From positions 62,001 to 126,000 of the forward strand of contig ARYC01016931.1 of NCBI GenBank assembly GCA_000711775.1: a DNA stretch of 64,000 nucleotides, given 5' to 3'. The position numbers were made by a program, and so were the translations under genes. Shown here in pieces: positions 25,545 to 37,051 of the stretch. How positions within the stretch are numbered: the stretch's first letter is position 1; each line of letters begins with the position of its first letter. Under the pieces are notes generated by a model, which searched no databases, had not been told where the DNA came from, and was given only the letters and a program-made list of their open reading frames with translations. Origin of the DNA: Oxytricha trifallax (lineage: Eukaryota; Ciliophora; Spirotrichea; Sporadotrichida; Oxytrichidae).

Positions 25545-26740
25545 TCAGGGTCTTCTACCTCTGCGACCACCGTCTCTTCTGGTTGTATCGGTTACAACAA
25601 GAGTGACATCCTCAATTCTGCAAAATTTAAGTCCATTTCTAGCAAGGGCTCTAAGAGCTGATTGGCTCATAGGCCTGGGGACTTGGTCTAGTACCTCCTA
25701 TTGCTCTCTTCTCGATGTGGACAGCGTAAATACCAACTTGCTTAGGGGCCTTGACAACGTTGAATTGCAGCAAGGATAGCTATTAAAAGTTTATAAACCA
25801 TCTTCAATTAATATGCAAGACTCATTTGCTTACCACTTATAGCCTACAAGTACATCCAACATATATTAATGGATAATAAGTCATACTTAAAATCAATTGA
25901 TACTTAAACAGAGAAAAAGATTCTTGAATGCTGGAGGCAAACGAGCAGCTAAGAAAATGCACTAGCTCATGAATCAAGCACATTGATAGCTTCTGCTTTG
26001 TGGGACACTTACCGGCATAAGGAGATGACTCCTCTCAGTTAGCCTTGACTTTCATTCTACCAGTGATTCTTGGGTAGGTTTCTCTGCCTGAAAGATCAGT
26101 AACATGGATGAAGGTGTTGTTGAATGTTGATGTGGCAGACACCAAAAACTTTTTCGGTCTGCTTACCTGCACCAACAACTGGGGCTTCTGTAGTGGGTAA
26201 TTAAATTAAAATAACAATATCATATTGTTGTTGTTTAATGATTTAGAAATCAAATTAATTAATCTTTCACTAGTAAATATTAAAATTAATTATCAATTTT
26301 AGTCGTGACGTAGACATATCTGAGCGAGTTCAAGCGGACAGTATCTTATTATCTTTTGTTATACTAACATTATTCAACTTATAGAATGATTAAAGATATA
26401 ATATACAAATTTTATAATGAATAACATTGCTGTATATGATTAATTTCAATGTAATTAATTTACATTTTTAAAATAAATTTGAAAAATAGCTTAAGTTTAT
26501 TATGGTTTATAAAATTTAATATTTTTTGGTTTTAGTTTCTGTGTAATACGTATATAATTCAATTTCTTTCTTAGCATACTTATTTTCTCGCTAAATCTGA
26601 TAATTTTTAAATAGATAAATTCATAAATTCACTTAAAAAAGGTTTTTGGGTTAAACATCTTATCTTCTTTGGCGCCTACTTCGCCTTCTGCACCTCTGCT
26701 GCTTCCTTTCCTTTCTTTGAGCCTCTGACTATAAAAACAA
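25545..26740 (-). pseudogene. RPS14: Ribosomal protein uS11 (RPS14), decayed germline copy
   Basis: uS11 is a small-subunit ribosomal protein at the platform. The C-terminus is clear: [20 protein letters not shown] and then GGRRGRRP followed by TGA (25545-25547). Upstream are [17 protein letters not shown] and, beyond a GT-AG intron at 25780-26012 (233 bp), the conserved [19 protein letters not shown] and GRMKVKA. A lysine-rich N-terminal piece (KKGKEAAEVQKAKQAPKK) sits at about 26655-26740 after a 450-bp gap that is intron or eliminated DNA. Defects: about seven bases of the CHIFAS segment are missing near 26126, TGA (26035-26037) replaces the Arg after KAN/KAD, and there is a frameshift near 25690. 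The intron shows it is not a processed copy. Confidence 0.88.
26292..26330 (+). repeat. 39-bp conserved motif, copy 2
   Basis: This is the same motif as 2921-2959 (GTCGTGACGTAGAC core, two mismatches). It lies in the non-coding gap between the N-terminal and main coding parts of the uS11 locus. Confidence 0.7.
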
Positions 26741-26989
26741 TATGAGCGGTTCAAGATAATAGTTACCATTTATCTGCTCCTGAGATATATTGAATAATAA
26801 TGCCTTCCTTTAAATTAATTTAAGAACTAAACTCACTTCCTGTATCTTTCCCTTATTTGAAAATTTCAAAATTTAAGAATTAAAAGTGACTTACTTAATT
26901 AATAATCATACATTAATTTATAAATAAACACACAAATAATTTACATCAACATATTTGATCTCATTTCATTCTCTTTTAGTATCAAGCTT

Positions 26990-27240
26990 TTAAACAAAGT
27001 ATATGAAGAGAAGCGTGAAGAAAGCAGTGGACCTCGCAATGTAACCAACGAAGTATATCCATGGTTGATCATCCACTATGTATTAAGGTAAGTACTTTTT
27101 GGTTCCTTTGTTTAAATAGTACAAATTTATTGCTTTACAAACCAGAAGTGGAATATCCTGAGTTTATTAAGGGGCATAAATATGCAGTTCAACAGCGCAA
27201 GCGGTATAAAAAACCCAAGAAATAGCAGTAAATTTAAATA
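26990..27240 (+). pseudogene. Unrecognised gene fragment with intron-like junction
   Basis: A plus-strand frame reads KLLNKVYEEKREESSGPRNV and ends VYPWLIIHYVLR at 27086, directly followed by GTAAGTAC, a good 5' splice site. After about 60 bp a second frame reads EVEYPEFIKGHKYAVQQRKR. The family is not recognised and the gene cannot be followed beyond 27240. Confidence 0.4.
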
Positions 27241-27479
27241 AACTAGCATAGGTAACTTCAATTGCTCCTATGTTCTTGAAAATCAAGTAACTCACGAAGA
27301 GATTCACTACAAACATAAGCAGTATGAAGAATATTTTTTTAAACACCTTCTATATGCTTAAGTTAGCTTGTTTGACAAGATTGTCTTCTGCAGTAAGAGA
27401 ACTAGAGTTGTGATTTTGACTTGATAAAATAGTCTGCTGATGACCTAAAATGCATAATTATATAATCAGAGTAACGATG

Positions 27480-28180
27480 ATCCAGATTAGCCCATATAAC
27501 TCTTTAATTTGATTTGGTTTCTTTTAAAATTCCCTAACTTTACTCAGCATCATTTTCAATCAGATGAAGCTAATTTTCAGGAGTAAATGATAACAAATAT
27601 TCAACAAATGATTTTTAATTTCATCTATTGTTGTGTCAAAGTATGCTTGATATGAAAGGATGAAATATGAATTTTTATACCAGATTCTTCGGTCTCTTAT
27701 TTGACATACTCGTTTGGTTCTTCATTTTTACTTGTAGAGCTTATTTTGCTTAATGCGGATTTATACCTCCAGGATTATCACTCATGTATATTGTACTTTT
27801 ACCAGAAATAGGCATAAAATTATCATTTTAAGAACTCAGAAAACTTGGACTCTCTTTAATAATGACATCATTATTGTTTAATTTGCTGAATACATGAAAT
27901 ACTTGACAATACTAAACTTAAATATGGCAATATCATCATAAAAATAAATTGTTCTTCTGCTTCCACATACAAATGAACTTAAGATGTCATCAGGATTAAA
28001 TAATGGACCACAACATCCACCTCTAGTTTACTTCATGTTTTTTTTTAAATTATTACTTTTATTCTATTTAATTATATTTTAATCGCTGATACTGTTTTTA
28101 TATCACAAACTTAAGAGATCTTGCTCAAACCTTTTGGTTTTTACTGATTATTTTAGTTTATTGGGAGGCTTATTTGCCAT
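27480..28180 (-). pseudogene. Unrecognised gene remnant (minus strand)
   Basis: ATG at about 28180 begins MANKPPNKLKQSVKTKRF, then coding is lost and regained with GGCCGPLFNPDDILSSFVCG, RRTIYFYDDIAIFKFSIVKY and SGKSTIYMSDNPGGINPH. The frames differ between blocks, so the gene is decayed or interrupted by introns and eliminated DNA. No family recognised. Confidence 0.35.
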
Positions 28181-28439
28181 AAGTGTGAATGAGTATATAA
28201 TTCAATTATTAAAAAATATTATTATTTAATTAAATCACACTTTAACCAAGTTTAACATATAATTCATGAGAGAAGGCATTTGATTTTGGTCACTTTTGCT
28301 TTATATTTCTGATGATTTGTTTTTTGGCATGTTTTTCATGTGTTTAATGTTTTTAGGTAAAGTCCTGGCATCCATTCAGCAAATTATGCATCATTAAATA
28401 ATTTTATGCAAAAGTTAATTTAATCTGACAAATTCCAAT

Positions 28440-29700
28440 TAAAAATTGTACTATTCATCTTTATTGCGAACTGACTTATTTCTTTTGTGTTCTTATATCT
28501 CTTCTTCCCAGTATTTTCTTTATCTTCATCTTTATTCGCATATTTACTCTTCTTAATAGCATCTTTAGCATCTTTCTCATCCTACTTTCTTTTGAAATTA
28601 TCATTTTGGAATCTTTTTCTTTCAGTCTTGAGATCTCTCTTCTAATTGATGTCATCAAACTGCTTCTGGATTTCTTCCTGGGACTTTTCAAGTAAGCATG
28701 ATAGACAACATAACCTCTTCAAACACCTTCTTCAATTTTTACCAATCTCAATCTGAGTTTAGATCCGATTTCATTTAAGTTATATGCAAATTTCGTAAAG
28801 CTTAATAGCAACATTAGTATTCTTTTTCTTATCTTGGAAATCTTCAGGTAAGATAATTTCAGATTATGGAATATCTTCAACCTCAGATTCTGATGAATGG
28901 CCACCACTCTTAGAGTAGATATAAATTTATATATCATTGTAGCGAGACAAGTTAGGAACTTTCTTGTTATTAACTAAACACTTGATTGACTTGTTTATTG
29001 ATCTCTGGCGAACAGATAGTCCATAGTGTATGAACTCCAAGAATTCCTCACCATTCTCATCAGTAAGAAGATTGAATTAAACGACTTTTATGCACTATGA
29101 AAAGTACATGATTTGAACTTTAATGTGTTTGAATATACTCTAAACCGTTAAAGATACTATTTTGTGTTCATCATACTCATCTCCATTACCAAAACCTTTA
29201 AATAATGGTGCATTTTAAAGAGCTCTTGAGAAATCTTTAGTTATTCCTTCTTTTGTTGGTAATTAATTACATTTCTTGATAGAAGATACTCATTAATCTT
29301 GAATGTTCCAGTAAGCTCTTTGGGGTTCTTCATAAATCTTATGTAGCAGGATTTATCTGTATTTGAGAACATCATCATGTGAGTTTCTCCAAATAAACAG
29401 CTACTGACATGAAATCCTTAAGAGTATTCTTTTGCTATTCTTTTGATTGTTTTAGGAGCAGTGTAGTGGTACATATGCTCACGCATGCCCATCAGCAACT
29501 CTTTTGAATAATTAACTCTTCTTCCACTCTTAATGATGAATGCTATAAAAACATTACAGTACATATGAAATAGATAAATTGCTGCAAATTCTGTTACATC
29601 TTCATCAACTACTTCATTATGAATTCTGATCTTCTTCTACAGTCATATCAAGTTAAGTAAATAATTAAGAATGAAATATTTGTCTTACTCTCTTTCGTCT
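28440..29700 (-). pseudogene. Unrecognised protein with lysine-rich tail (minus strand)
   Basis: Reading leftwards from about 29690, one long frame includes EVVDEDVTEFAAIYLFHMYC, HYTAPKTIKRIAKEYSQGF, LFKGFGNGDEYDEHKIVSL and then an acidic stretch HSSESEVEDIP near 28900. Near 28750-28700 frames change twice (LNEIGSKLRLRLVKIEEGV, RGYVVYHAYL), after which a basic tail runs to about 28440. The overall plan is a globular N-terminus, acidic linker and very basic C-terminus. I could not assign a family; the order of parts made me consider HORMA-type meiotic proteins but the motifs do not fit. Confidence 0.45.
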
Positions 29701-29909
29701 TTTTCTGGGCATTATATCTTTCTACTAAAATAATTATATTTATCACAAACACTATTTTAATATTCAATATAAATATTTGGAATAAGAACTTATCAAAATC
29801 AATTAGATAAATTTTAATTTTGTAATATTAACATATCATTAATTTGGTCAATGAGATTTTAATAAATTAATATCTTAAAATATATTAAAGATAGAATTAT
29901 AAAATAATA

Positions 29910-31150
29910 TGGTTGATGACTCAATTCTCAGAGTTTGCGGTAAAATAAATATTTTTATATTTTATAATATTATTATAGAGGATTGAGGTTAAATTCGATG
30001 CTTAAAATATATCTGATGATGACCTAGATGACAAATGCATCCATTTCTACTTGATTATTACAAAATAAGGATAGAAACAGCTTTTCGCTATAAATTTATA
30101 AATTTACAAATTTACCATTTCTTAAAGATCTTGTTATTAAATTGGACAGACTGTTGGATATAAATAACTATCACACTCTGGTTAAGCTTTCAACTAAGGA
30201 TTTGAGAACAATAACTATTCTTAAATATATAAAATTTTATTAAGACTGGAATAAGTGGGGAGGACCAAGTAGAGACAGGCGAGTCAGAGCAAGTAAGATC
30301 AAAAGCAAAGAATTTTCTTAAGTTAAACTCATTTTTTGATATTGTAGGAATACATTTGAAATTGGGAAATTCTATTTTATTAAATTAATTTTAAATCAAA
30401 ATATTGGCAGTTATAGTTGGCCAATTCAAACAATCTTGGGCTCATTCGATAGAGAATTAAAAATTAGCTGGACTTTATTATTGGCGGTACGATTTTATCG
30501 CATCCCTGGAGAGAGATAAACTCGACTTTAATGTGGTGGTATAATTTAATGAATTAAGATGCGTTTAAATTAAACTCGAGTTATCTCTCTCCAGGGATGA
30601 GATAAAATCGTACCGCCAATAATAAAGTCCAGCTAATTTTTAATTCTCTATCGAATGAGCCCAAGATTGTTTGAATTGGCCAACTATAACTGCCAATATT
30701 TTGATTTAAAATTAATTTAATTAAATAGAATTTCCCAATTTCAAATGTATTCCTACAATATCTACTCGAACAAGAAACAAATCATTAATTACCTCATTAA
30801 TTAAAAGAAATAGAATTTCGAAGCTTTGATTAGATTATTTTTCAACAATTATGAGGATAAGGAGAATCACTAGAGGAGTTCCTCAGATATTCAAATGAGT
30901 TTTAAGATTTCATTATATACGAAGGAGGATCTTATATTCACTCACCAACTCTCAAGATACTCACAAAATACTACCTTAATTTTATTATTTCAATAATGTG
31001 GCAGATGGTAAACCTGTGTAAGAAAGTAAGATTTAAAATTAAATCTTTTAAATTTGTTTGTTGAAATAAATCTCTACATGCTTGAATTACTGTCCTTCTT
31101 TGATGGCAAAAGTACTTCTAAAGTAATCTGATTCCTTTAAGAGCCTCAAA
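29910..31150 (+). pseudogene. Unrecognised gene, split by a family 1 foldback element
   Basis: ATG near 29910 gives MVDDSILRVCG, and after a short A/T spacer coding resumes with IEVKFDAQNISDDDLDDKCI and, in another frame, FLKDLVIKLDRLLDINNYHT and WNKWGGPSRDRRVRASK. At 30340-30760 a foldback element interrupts. Beyond it coding continues as KKQIINYLI and later MLELLSFFDGKSTSKVI, ending near 31130. Precise removal of the element would leave one TA. No family recognised. Confidence 0.4.
30340..30760. repeat. Foldback element, family 1, copy 4
   Basis: A 421-bp element with arms almost perfectly complementary to each other over about 190 bp, ending in TATTGTAGGAATACA and its complement. The arm sequence (CAATCTTGGGCTCATTCG, GGCGGTACGATTTTATC) differs from copies 1 and 5 in the same way in both arms. 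Confidence 0.9.
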
Positions 31151-31159
31151 GAATAATAG

Positions 31160-33260
31160 TATTACCCTTTGGATTTCTGCTGATGATAATTTTGGATACT
31201 AAGGAATTAATAAGTCATGATAGGATTAATACCCATTGTAATCATGTTTCTACTTTTATTTGCTTGATTACGTGGGAATAATAAAAGCTTATTTATTATA
31301 TTTAAAGTAAAATTTTATAATAAAAACTGATAAACAATTAAATCTAATTTACTTAATTTCTTAGCTATTAACAACAAACAGGTATTTTAAAATACTGCAT
31401 ACTGTTTTTATTATATTTTAGTTCTTTGTAAATCATTAATGATCATTAATTATAAAGGAATTTTAATACTCGACACATTTTAGTTTAAGGAATTTTTATT
31501 CATTGTATAATTTAAGCAAATTTTTCATAAATTACTAATAAAACAATATAACCTCTAAATTTTAATAATTACTAAAGGTCTCTATAATTAAAAAATAATT
31601 ATTTTGGGGTTTTAAATCTTAAAGATTTAAAAAACCAAATATATTTAGAAGCCCTTATAAAATTGGAATTCTTTGAAAACAGGAATGTAATCAATCACTA
31701 GAAGAAATTCTTCAATATACAATTAAGCTAAAAAAACGAATCATATTCAATAATTTCAAGGACATAATTAGAAATGCCCACACTTCCAACATCTACAATG
31801 ACTAGAGTGTTCAGTTGTTAAATAAATTATAAAATTGAATATCAATTTATCATGCTTTGATGGAGAGAAAAAGATTGGATAATTTTCTAACAAATGTGGG
31901 ATATTTTGAAAAGTTCACAACTAGTATCGTCATCTAAAATGCATGCAAAGATATCAAATGAAAATAGAACAAAAACTAAAATTAAAGCGCATTAATCAAG
32001 CTATATCTGGAAAGATTGCTAGTTATACCACAATTCAAGATTTTTATATTTATTATTATAAGATGGTGTTTGCTTAGGAAATCAGATAGTGCATAGACAT
32101 TAACTTGAAAAATAACTTCAACAGTCATAATTCCCTTAAATTAAGAATAGTATTTCAAATTGTTTTAAATTATACAAATTAATTTAGTTGCTTCTAGATA
32201 ATCCTGATCTACTTGCACACAACTTTTTAGATATATTAATACATCATTCAAAGAAATACTATTTACAAGCAAATTATATGGAATTAATGGTCAAGCACAT
32301 ACTAATGAGAAAGCAATAAAGACAAAATAAAGATATCAATTGTTTTTTTATGTAATATTTTGAATTATCACAAACCTGATAACGTAGAACTTCTAGTTTT
32401 CCTGCAAGAACTTTCCAGAGCAGTACCATTTAATTTAAATATATACTTTAATATACCGAGTATTGAGTAAATAAATCGACTTTATTAATAACCCAGTATT
32501 TGAAATGATAGATAAATTTGACAAGGAGTATCTCTAAAACTATGTAGCAGCACATGTTCACAATATTCAGGCAATAATATGCAATCCAGTGGATGTTTCA
32601 TACACTAATAAAAGTTAGAAATAATACAGATGAGTAGATATTTAAAGCTAAATTGCTTTCTGAGGTCTATTACGATGTTATTTAGAAACATACCTTGGAC
32701 ACACAAATATGATTTATTATTGCAAGATCATAATTAAAACGCAATTTCCTAGACCATAATATAGGCATACCCTTAAAGAGTTTAAAGAAATAGCTAATAT
32801 TGCTTTGAATGGATTGAGAAAACTAATTCAGAAGGAGAGGAGAAACCTTTATAAAGATGATTAAGTTCTGTGAGCAATAAAGATTTGATAAAATTACCAA
32901 GAAAATTAAAATATTTTAAAAGTAAATGGTAATAAGATGTTATATTTATTTCAGTTATATTAGCATGATCTTGATAGTTAAAATTTCCATAATTAACAAA
33001 TATATTTCTGCCAAGTTTAATTAAAAGTGTTAAAAGTTATTTTACAGAATAGCGAGAGGCTTATTCTTTTTAATCTGAATTTTTTATTTTTGCACAGTTA
33101 TTTTTATATGTTAAAATCTTTAAATAAAATCACTACATACAAAAAAATTATTATGTTAAAATATTATTTAAATGAGTTTATAGCTAAATTAAGAAGTATA
33201 GTCACTGAATTTATAGAGAAACTGAGAGATGAGACCAACGCTTTCAGATTTTAAAGTAAC
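31160..33260 (+). pseudogene. Eroded host-like gene remnant
   Basis: Plus-strand protein-like blocks: LEEILQYTIKLKKRIIFNNF near 31700, DNFLTNVGYFEKFTTSIV near 31880, NPVFEMIDKFDKEYLQNYVA and HVHNIQAIICNPVDVSYTN near 32480-32620, KAKLLSEVYYDVIQKHTLD near 32650, and LKEFKEIANIALNGLRKLIQ near 32780. They are separated by frame changes and by A/T-only stretches. This suggests one large helical protein gene, either decayed or broken by eliminated segments. 31160-31680 itself shows no coding. Family unknown. Confidence 0.35.
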
Positions 33261-33313
33261 TTTAAGAGAAGTAAATTAGATTATTTAAAGTAAATAAAAA
33301 TAAGAAACACAGA

Positions 33314-34831
33314 ATGGGTATACTAAACGCACAAGACCGAGATCTCATATATATGCTAGCAGAAAACACATAATACAAACAACTGGCAGCCTATACCATG
33401 AGACTCATCAAAAACAACACAGACTAGTGGGGACTATACATCCTTGAAGCTATAACTTTCATAGTCAAAAGAATAGTTAGGAAAGGCCACGAACACATAA
33501 ATCAGTACTAAATAGAACTCAACAAACTATAGTACCTACCAGACTACGAAGCCTCAACCAACTAAATATGGATCATACAAACCCACTAACTTCTAAGACT
33601 TCTAAGGGTAAACAACAAGTTCATTAAACCTCAAACCTTACGCCCAACATCTCTTAATCCTACAGAGATGGAAGAAGTATCAGCCCCAGGACCCTAAATA
33701 CAGAACAAAATAGAAATAAACCTGGCACCACTCAACATAATAAGTCAACCCTTCTATCCGGAAAAACAACCCATCATCAAACCACCCAAAAAAATTGAAA
33801 AGAAAATCATATATTATGATGATGACAACTCAGATTGGAGCGACGAAAAGCCAGTCTACTACAGCGACGAATCATACGAAGATAACTCCAGCCAACAAAC
33901 AATCACGGAACAAGAACTCCTTCAAGAAAGTTAGCAACCTTAAACTTTCATAGGAGATAGGGAATACTACAAAGAACTACTCAATTTGAGTTATGATACA
34001 ATCGACAACTTCATAAAATACAACCATGACGTACTCAATTAAAACTAAAAAAGTAGTGACGCACTTAAAATTAACAATGACGCATTTAAAATTAACAGTG
34101 ACGCACCTACCAAAAATTAGTACTAAATATAAAATAATTAATTAATAGATCAAGATCCAACTATTAATTAATAATAATAAATTATAAAATAAAGAGTACC
34201 TCATATGAACTAACAAATCACAAAGTCATAACTCTAAGACAGACTAGACAAAAGAGAAGCTTGCGTATCTATATGGACTCAGAGTATTAACTCAGACTAC
34301 TATTCAACCATAGAAGAATTTGCCAGATGTCTAAGAATAATCTCTCCTTTATCTAAAGACACAGCAAAGGACCTATATGACAAAACAGATGATATGCTTA
34401 AAGCCTACATTCAGAAGCACCTTAAATTTGACCCCTCAGTCGCTTCAGTAGCAATGTTGAAATTTTTCGCACTCATCATTTTGAAAAACTCAGAGGCCAA
34501 CGAAAAAAGTTTCATGTACGTTAACTACGAGACTGAAGAACACACAAACAGAGTCAAAATATACCTTAAATGTCTTCAAAAACATTCATATTTTATCAAA
34601 TCTGATCTAGTCCAATTCCTCACTACTAGGCTCAAAGAACAGATAGCCCTAAAAGAGATTAGCTTCTCTATTAGAATCCAGTCACTTGACAACAAACTCA
34701 AATTCAAGGAGGCAGATGGCTATATCCAAATTCTAAATGGAAAGAAATCCAAGAAAAAGAACAACAGACCAAAAAGAAGACAACCAAACAAGAACAAGAA
34801 AAGAAGACAAAACAAGAGAGGAAGAAGATGA
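33314..34831 (+). CDS. Intact orphan gene, 505 aa, basic C-terminus
   Basis: Translation from ATG at 33314 (MGILNAQDRDLIYMLAEN) to TGA at 34829-34831 is uninterrupted when TAA/TAG are Gln. Codon use is unlike the surroundings, with many C-ending codons (CTC, CCC, GAC, AAC). Residues about 166-195 are acidic and Tyr-rich (YYDDDNSDWSDEKP); residues about 247-268 form three short imperfect repeats (SDALKIN, NDAFKIN, SDAPTKN); then a Gln-rich linker, a helical domain near 305-475 (TAKDLYDKTDDMLKAYIQ, VASVAMLKFFALIILK), and a very basic tail (KKSKKKNNRPKRRQ) ending RRQNKRGRR. No catalytic motif seen. A nucleic-acid-binding role is only a guess from the tail. The A/T-rich stretch at 34130-34200 lies within the frame, so two adjacent genes cannot be excluded. 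Confidence 0.75.
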
Positions 34832-34880
34832 TCATAAAGTTTTAGTATACCTTGAACAGAAAGTTCAAAATTAACTATAA

Positions 34881-34985
34881 AAGGGCTAGCCCCTTACATA
34901 CATTTAACATGTATATTCATCCGGGGGGCCTTGAGCCCCCGATGAGGATTAATTATTATTTTATTATTATTATTATTATTATTAG
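34881..34985. repeat. Two GC hairpins followed by an ATT microsatellite
   Basis: Just downstream of the 505-aa gene are AAGGGCTAGCCCCTT at 34881-34895 and CGGGGGGCCTTGAGCCCCCG at 34922-34941, each able to fold. A run of ATT repeats follows at about 34950-34983. The GC hairpins stand out in this AT-rich DNA. They may be a 3' processing signal or the edge of a transferred block. Confidence 0.5.
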
Positions 34986-35049
34986 ATTATTTAGCAAAGA
35001 AGAAAACTTAAAAGATATCATTCTCTTGTTTGATCCAGATTTTGACTTA

Positions 35050-36270
35050 AAGCAGCTTGAGGATTGAAAAAGATTAATTTAATTTCAAGCATCAAATTGA
35101 AATTCATCAAATTTAATTGCTCTGGATCTAAAAGCCTTTCCTCAATGCATCAATAAAGAATTAATACCTATTCAAATGTTATAATTTATTTACTAAGGCA
35201 AGCTTGATAAGATCATACTAGCATTAGAATAACAACTGCAAGAAAGAAATGCTAAAAATTAGAATAACTTTGTACAGTTCTAAGCTTTTATGACGATAGA
35301 AAAAATATATACTTCAGAGATTCAAAAGTCTTCAAAATTTTATTTCACTCACTGCCTGATGAAATCTCTAAAAATAATGTGCATTTTGAAGAAAAAAAAG
35401 ACCTAGAAACTTGAAAACAGTGTTTATCAAATCAGAATGGAAGGGTATAATAAAGCAGTTTAGGAGTATCTCATTGGAAAGATAGTCAAAAATCATTAAA
35501 GTTAGTTTCATTTTATCATTTCAAGAACTTCAATGAATATCCATTAATATAAATCTAGTAATAAGAGATTTGGAAATTCTGGAAGAATATTCAGTCTAAT
35601 GATGTTTAAAATGAAATTTATATAATCAAAGATTTTCTAAAATTAAAGTTCTTAATAATTTCAATGTAGTGGCCAAAGACTGAATTGAATGACTAAGCTA
35701 AAACTGATATAAAAATTTCACAATGTAAGAGCTTTTCAGAGTAAGGTCTGAAATCATTAATTATCTTCAAATTTATACTGGAAAAGAAAGCAATTAAATT
35801 TTAGATTCATCCTAATCCTTCAAAAGAATGATTTAACTTTAAGATTAAATGAATAACAGTAATCATCAGGAAAGTTTAGAATCTGTATCAAAGAGAGTAA
35901 GCACGATTACGGAGGACTTCACAAATATAGAATCATATTATTATATTATCTAGTAAATTTTAGAGGAGTATGTGAGATCTAAGGATACTTATGAATTTTG
36001 CATTTAAGTTAGTGAGTTTGAATTCAATAGTCTGTATGAATACATGAATGATTGAGCAGCTATGAACAATAGGACAATCGAAAGTATAAGTGGAGCATCA
36101 TCTTTCTTTAACTATCTTTTTGAGAAGATAGAATCAAGTAACTTTAATGTATTTGAAAGGTTAATGGAGTTACTGTCAAGTAAACTTTAACAGCAAATTA
36201 AGAAAGATTCAGATTTCTCATACAAGCTAGTTAACTGCCTTGAATATTTATAAGAAAGCATATGAAATCC
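35050..36270 (+). pseudogene. Unrecognised gene remnant (plus strand)
   Basis: Protein-like blocks include IPIQMLQFIYQGKLDKIILA and NNFVQFQAFMTIEKIYTSEI near 35170-35320. The C-terminal block at about 35875-36270 is well preserved: SVSKRVSTITEDFTNIESYY, ISGASSFFNYLFEKIESSNF and YKLVNCLEYLQESI then TGA. One TGA (near 36050) sits inside that last block. The product would be a helical protein; no family recognised. 36271-36785 shows no gene. Confidence 0.4.
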
Positions 36271-36785
36271 TCTTATAGAAATGCTTCTGAAAATACTCTA
36301 TATATCATAGAGAGTGCTCTAGAGAACGGAATATATATATATCTTTTAATTTAAGCATGGAAAGTTTCAATTATTTTTAGAAATCTTGATAATGCAAAGA
36401 AATATAACAGAAGATGCGAAATCTGCTTATAATGATGAATAATATAATTAAGTAAACGTTAGCTCTCTTATTTTACAAAAAGAGAAAATATATCAAGACT
36501 CTAGCAGAGCTAAGTTATTGATTTACTCTAAGACACAAGAACATATATATTCATATATAATATATCTTAAATTAGCCAACATGAAATTAAATTGCAAGCC
36601 TTTAAAGATAATAGCAAGTTAAGTTGATAGATAAAATTTCACATAATATGTAGACCTTGCAAGAAAATATATAAATATATTATAAACTTAAATAAATATA
36701 AACATTTAGAATATCAAGACGATTGAGAATTCTTTCGAGTTTCAATCTAGAGAGAATATTTAATTTATATTTTTAACTTTTAACA

Positions 36786-37051
36786 TAAAACCCCATAGAT
36801 CAATTAAGACACGAAGATTGGGGTAAATAATAATAAAATAAAGAATTAATAATTATTGGCTGAAATTAAATATAATTAGGCTAAAATCAAATCTGCACAC
36901 CCTGATTGGTTTATTTTATAAGGACAATTAATCGAGCCAATAGTTTTAATAATTAGCCCAAAAATTATAATTATAAGCCAATTATTATTAATTCTTTATT
37001 TTATTATTATTTACCCCAATCTTCGTGTCTTAATTGATCTATGGGGTTTTA
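36786..37051. repeat. Foldback element, family 2, copy 1 (C4A4-like tips)
   Basis: A 266-bp element with about 70-bp near-perfect terminal inverted repeats starting TAAAACCCCATAGATCAATT. A second block of the same family is at 61141-61406 (also 266 bp) and a decayed one at 59823-60057. The tips resemble the ciliate telomere unit C4A4 and hence TBE tips. No coding capacity. Confidence 0.88.

Noticed and set aside
28440..29700. HORMA-domain meiotic protein
   Set aside because: Overall layout suggested it, but none of the conserved HORMA motifs could be placed.
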